From Spirochaetaceae bacterium (GTDB lineage: Bacteria; Spirochaetota; Spirochaetia; Treponematales; Rectinemataceae): a stretch of DNA of 7,610 bases. Made by a program: the position numbers and the translations under genes. The stretch lies in assembly GCA_016794765.1 (NCBI GenBank), contig JAEUJG010000148.1, positions 1 to 7,610 of the forward strand. The letters are read 5' to 3'. The notes beneath the pieces are model-generated. The model made no database searches, had not been told where the DNA came from, and saw nothing but the letters and a program-made list of their open reading frames with translations. Positions 4,984 to 7,610 of the stretch are shown in pieces. The stretch's first letter is position 1. Each line of letters begins with the position of its first letter.

Positions 4984-7431
4984 TCAGGGCAAGCGGAAAA
5001 GATGGCTGATACAGTCCTCGACGAAGGCCAGGTAGCGGCGGTCGCGGTCGGCGAGGCGGGCCGACCAGCGTTTGCCGCAGGGCTCGGGGCAGGCGCCGCC
5101 GGCGGCGTGATGGCGGAGGAGGCAGGCCTTGGAAAGGAAGAGCGGCGGTTCGAAGGCGGGCGCCCCGGCGACGGCGGGCGAGCCTTCAAGCCCGGCGAGG
5201 AGGGGCAAACCTCGTCCGGTTTCGGGGGCAAGGTCGGCGGCCTGGAGATCGGCGAGGATCGCCGCAAGGTTGGCTGGCGAGGTCTCCAGATAGTGGTAGG
5301 CGAAGGCGAGTCGGGGCACGATGCTTGCCCAGGCCGCGAGGGCGTGGCGATTCGCCACATAGAGATGGATATCGCCGAAGAAGGAGAGCCGACCTTCCGG
5401 GAAGAGCGAGGCAAGCCGGCGGGCCAAGGCCGCGTGGTGGAGGCCGCCAAGTCCGACGACCAGGCTCGCGCCGGAGGCGAGTTCGGTCCGGACGCGTTCC
5501 TCGACGAGCTTTTCGTAGGCCGCCGGATCGGCGACGAGGGGCGCGAGGGGGAGATAAGGGATGCCCGCGAACTCGGGAAGGGCCGCGCCCTCCGCAAGGA
5601 GCCGCGGCGTGGCGAAGGGCTGGCCCGAGGGGAGCTCGGGATGGGGAAAGACGAGGAAGCCGCGGGGCGGCACGACGGGGGCGCCGAGGGGCGCTCCCGG
5701 CACCGCGGCGCCGGCGCTCGGCGAGGCCGGCGAGGCATGGCCCGCGGCCCCGCGCGGCTCGGGGTCCAGGGCGGCCGCGGCCCGCTCCCGTTCGGCGGCG
5801 ACGAGGGCGGCGGAGGCCCGCTCGTAGAGCCGGTTTTTCGCCTTCTTGAGGAGGGAGGGAGGCACGAAGAGATCGGCGAGGGCTATCGACTCCGAGCCCA
5901 GCCGCAGGGCCTCGGGCGCAAACTCTAGTTCAAGGCGGAAGTCGGCGTCGCCGCTTTCTGCGAAGAGGGCCAGGCTTTTCCGGAAACCGCCCGGATTCTT
6001 GCCCCGCTCGAGGCCGAGGGTTTCCTCGTCGAGGAGGACCAAGGCCGACCCCCGGGCGGGCTCGAGTTCGAGGCGGATGCGGCCCCGGGGGGCAGCGCCG
6101 GCGGCCTCGGCATTGCCCATCGGCGCCGCCTCGGGCACGATCGAAAGCCGGCCGGGGATCCTTTCCACCGCGAAGGGATAGGCGTCCGGACTCAAGGCGC
6201 GACGGTCGAATTCGCGGGCGGAGACGCGGTGGAGCTCAAGGCCGGGACGCAGGGCGAGGGGCGCGGCGATCTCGACGCGGCCGCCCGAGACGGCGTGGAC
6301 AAGGCGCCGGCCGCTCGCGGCGTCGGCGATTTCCGTGACGCCGAAGGCCAGGGCTTCGGGCAGGGCGTCGGGATCCTCGCCGGGAACGAGGGCGAGGAGG
6401 CCGTCGCGGAGTCCCAAGGGGCTCGCGAGTTCAAGGAGGGCCCTGCCCCGCTCGGCCTTGAGGATCCTGCCCGCGGGAACGCCGAGGTGACCGGGATACC
6501 GGGCGTCGATGAGCGACTCGCCGGAGGGGACGCGCGAGTAGGCGCGCGTGGGGGAGCGGGCGAAGGCGATGCGCGCCGCCTCGCGGCGAAGCTCGAGCTC
6601 CTCGGCGGAGGGAGCGTCGGGTTTGCCCGCGAGCCGGTCCAGGGCGCCGCGATAGAGACGGGCCACGGCGTAGGCGTACTCGGGGGACTTCATCCGGCCT
6701 TCGATCTTGAGCGAAGCGGCGCCGGCGGCCACGAGGGGCGCGAGCTCATCCTCGAGGGAAAGGTCGCGGCAGGAGAACCAATAGCCGCTCTTGCCGGCGA
6801 CGCCGGGGCCGCTTTCCGCCCGGTAGTAGGAACGGCATACCTGGGCGCACTCGCCGCGGTTGCCGGAGCGGCCGAGGAGGCGGCCCGAGGCGAGGCAGAG
6901 CCCCGAGAAGGAATAGCAGAGCGCGCCGTGGGCGAAAACCTCGTATTCGAGTTCGGGAAGGGCGGCGTGGAGGGCCGCGAGCTCGGCGATGGTCGTCTCG
7001 CGCGGGAGGACGAGCCTGGTCGCGCCGAGCTCCTTGGCGAGGCGGGCCGCCCCGAGCCCCTGGACGGCCGTCTGGGTCGAAGCGTGGAGGACGAGCCCGG
7101 GAAAGCCTGCGCGGATCAGCCTCGCCAGGCCCCAGTCCTGGATGATCACGGCGTCCGGCGGAAAGCGTTCGAGGAAGGCGAGGAGGCCGACGGCCGGGAC
7201 GAGTTCGTCCTCGAGGATGACGGTGTTGATGGCTACGTAGATCCTGCGGCCCGTGGACCGCGCCAAGGCGAGGATGCGGCGGTAGCCGTCGCGGTCGAAG
7301 TTCCTCGCCGCCTTGCGCGCGGAAAACTCGGTGAAGCCGAGGTAGACGGCGTCGGCGCCGCCCTCGAAGGCAGCGACGCCGGCCTCGAGGCCGCCGGCGG
7401 GAAGGAGAAGTTCGGTCGTGGGGCTGTTCAT
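4984..7431 (-). CDS. Long U32-family protein (RlhA/TrhP/UbiU relatives, 'peptidase U32')
   Basis: An 815-residue protein. The N-terminal U32 domain (about 5-260) has LLLPAGGLEAGVAAFEGGAD, VHASTQ-like LHASTQT (115-121) and the family signature EVFAHGALCYSFSGLC (164-179), then NRGECAQVCR (191-200) and SCRDLSL (220-226). Cys172, 179, 195, 199 and 221 include the probable ligands of the [4Fe-4S] cluster known in UbiU/UbiV. RYPGHLGVPAGRIL (311-324) is the usual link to the middle beta-rich, DUF3656-like region (about 325-540). Residues 543-590 are an Ala/Pro linker. The C-terminal part (about 590-815) ends as other long U32 proteins do, with Cys770, 781, 785 and 807 (CPEPCGKRW, DRDRRYLAFVEDC). Characterised relatives hydroxylate 23S rRNA (RlhA), tRNA wobble uridine (TrhP) or ubiquinone precursors (UbiU/V), so RNA modification is likelier than proteolysis. 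It is cytoplasmic. ATG 7431 has GAAGG five bases upstream. Confidence 0.93.
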   Translation of the reverse strand: MNSPTTELLLPAGGLEAGVAAFEGGADAVYLGFTEFSARKAARNFDRDGYRRILALARSTGRRIYVAINTVILEDELVPAVGLLAFLERFPPDAVIIQDWGLARLIRAGFPGLVLHASTQTAVQGLGAARLAKELGATRLVLPRETTIAELAALHAALPELEYEVFAHGALCYSFSGLCLASGRLLGRSGNRGECAQVCRSYYRAESGPGVAGKSGYWFSCRDLSLEDELAPLVAAGAASLKIEGRMKSPEYAYAVARLYRGALDRLAGKPDAPSAEELELRREAARIAFARSPTRAYSRVPSGESLIDARYPGHLGVPAGRILKAERGRALLELASPLGLRDGLLALVPGEDPDALPEALAFGVTEIADAASGRRLVHAVSGGRVEIAAPLALRPGLELHRVSAREFDRRALSPDAYPFAVERIPGRLSIVPEAAPMGNAEAAGAAPRGRIRLELEPARGSALVLLDEETLGLERGKNPGGFRKSLALFAESGDADFRLELEFAPEALRLGSESIALADLFVPPSLLKKAKNRLYERASAALVAAERERAAAALDPEPRGAAGHASPASPSAGAAVPGAPLGAPVVPPRGFLVFPHPELPSGQPFATPRLLAEGAALPEFAGIPYLPLAPLVADPAAYEKLVEERVRTELASGASLVVGLGGLHHAALARRLASLFPEGRLSFFGDIHLYVANRHALAAWASIVPRLAFAYHYLETSPANLAAILADLQAADLAPETGRGLPLLAGLEGSPAVAGAPAFEPPLFLSKACLLRHHAAGGACPEPCGKRWSARLADRDRRYLAFVEDCISHLFRLP

Positions 7432-7436
7432 CGCTG

Positions 7437-7441
7437 CCTTC
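7437..7441 (-). promoter_or_regulatory. Ribosome binding site for the U32 gene
   Basis: GAAGG on the minus strand, five bases before ATG 7431, supports that start. Further upstream the U32 frame gives no better start with comparable family alignment, because the conserved LLLPAGG already falls at residue 8. Confidence 0.65.
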
Positions 7442-7493
7442 GGGATAGCACGAAGCCGAACGAGGGTCTAGGGGGGCGGGGCGCCGAATAAAC

Positions 7494-7524
7494 TTGACAG
7501 GAAGCCGAGCCCGGCGCACATGAT
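7494..7524 (+). promoter_or_regulatory. Candidate divergent sigma-70 promoter
   Basis: A perfect TTGACA (7494-7499) is followed after 19 bases by CATGAT (7519-7524), a 4/6 match to TATAAT. The spacer is longer than the ideal 17. It would drive transcription rightward, out of the window, opposite to the five-gene block. The -10 falls inside the inverted repeat 7513-7532. No complete plus-strand gene is visible downstream in the remaining 86 bases; an open frame from ATG 7520 (MMVRPRDLGF) exists but has no ribosome binding site I would trust. Confidence 0.35.
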
Positions 7525-7532
7525 GGTGCGCC
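7513..7532. repeat. Inverted repeat GGCGCAC-N6-GTGCGCC
   Basis: Two perfect 7-base arms flank ATGATG (CATCAT on the other strand). It overlaps the candidate plus-strand -10 and lies 82-101 bases upstream of the U32 start. It could be an operator or an RNA hairpin; there is no T-run on either side to make it a terminator. Confidence 0.55.
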
Positions 7533-7556
7533 CGCGCGACCTTGGATTTCGCGGGC
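7530..7556. repeat. Inverted repeat GCCCGCG-N13-CGCGGGC
   Basis: The 7-base arms at 7530-7536 and 7550-7556 are perfect. The left arm shares three bases with the previous inverted repeat, so in RNA the two hairpins are mutually exclusive. A shorter register (CGCGA 7535-7539 with TCGCG 7549-7553) is also possible. Confidence 0.5.
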
Positions 7557-7610
7557 CCGGGTCGGTGAGCGGCGAACCGGGTACGGCCCGGCGCGCGGGC
7601 GGGAAAGGGC
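7557..7610. other. GC-rich, structured right-edge sequence without an assignable gene
   Basis: It includes CCGGG (7577-7581) paired with CCCGG (7587-7591) around a TACGG loop. Frames on both strands are open but short, with weaker third-position GC than the real genes here. The minus strand has one frame ending in TAG at 7468-7470, which could be the tail of an upstream gene entering from the right. I cannot decide between gene end, leader or RNA gene. Confidence 0.4.

Noticed and set aside
6229..7491. A 420-codon plus-strand open frame opposite the U32 gene
   Set aside because: The U32 signature and cysteine motifs on the minus strand are decisive; this frame is compositionally a shadow.
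6746..7519. A minus-strand open frame starting upstream of the U32 gene in another frame
   Set aside because: Its product is Arg/Pro-rich with no motif and overlaps the conserved U32 N-terminus; it is a GC-driven shadow.
7513..7556. Intrinsic terminator
   Set aside because: The hairpins are strong but no T-run follows on either strand.
7565..7600. Small SRP RNA (GGCGAACCGGG resembles part of the apical domain)
   Set aside because: The essential CAGG and GGAAGG internal-loop sequences do not follow; only a short GC-rich match remains.
7525..7610. 5' end of a tmRNA (GGATTTCG resembles the GGxTTCGAC motif)
   Set aside because: The invariant TTCGAC is not intact and there is no suitable GGGG 5' acceptor strand, so similarity is superficial.

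Overview
The window is about 70% G+C by eye and is filled by one head-to-tail block of five genes, all on the minus strand. From right to left they are: a long U32-family protein; a compact amidohydrolase of the family-3/YtcJ type; a five-bladed beta-propeller protein resembling GH43/GH32-type glycosidases; a small YfcE/MJ0936-type metallophosphoesterase; and a membrane-anchored coiled-coil/TPR-like protein that runs off the left edge. Gaps are 29 bp, a 4-bp ATGA overlap, 6 bp and 44 bp, so most or all of the block could be one transcript. The only sizeable non-coding stretch is at the right end (7432-7610). It holds a possible divergent plus-strand promoter and several GC-rich inverted repeats.

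Organism: strong GC preference at third codon positions and GC-rich codons throughout indicate a high-GC bacterium. The long U32 architecture and the general look of the membrane coiled-coil protein (short charged N-terminus, one helix, long coils with TPR-like units) remind me of a high-GC relative of the treponemes/spirochaetes. This is an impression from memory and not a demonstrated assignment. There are no tRNAs, rRNAs, transposases, integrases, CRISPR arrays or toxin-antitoxin pairs, so this looks like ordinary chromosomal sequence.

How the genes may work together: the U32 protein is most likely a radical-free, iron-sulfur-dependent RNA-modifying or maturation protein (RlhA/TrhP/UbiU relatives) and need not share a pathway with the rest. 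The amidohydrolase and the propeller protein are translationally coupled, lack signal peptides and are therefore probably cytoplasmic. With the phosphoesterase directly behind them they form a plausible three-enzyme set acting on a small amide-, sugar- or phosphate-containing substrate, but the substrate cannot be read from the sequence. The coiled-coil protein looks structural or a scaffold and may have its own promoter in the AT-rich 44-bp gap before it.

I see no clear evidence of a dramatic undescribed system. The best leads are the coupled amidohydrolase/propeller pair, the unusually short amidohydrolase N-terminus, the Cys-free membrane coiled-coil/TPR protein, and the structured divergent region at the right edge.
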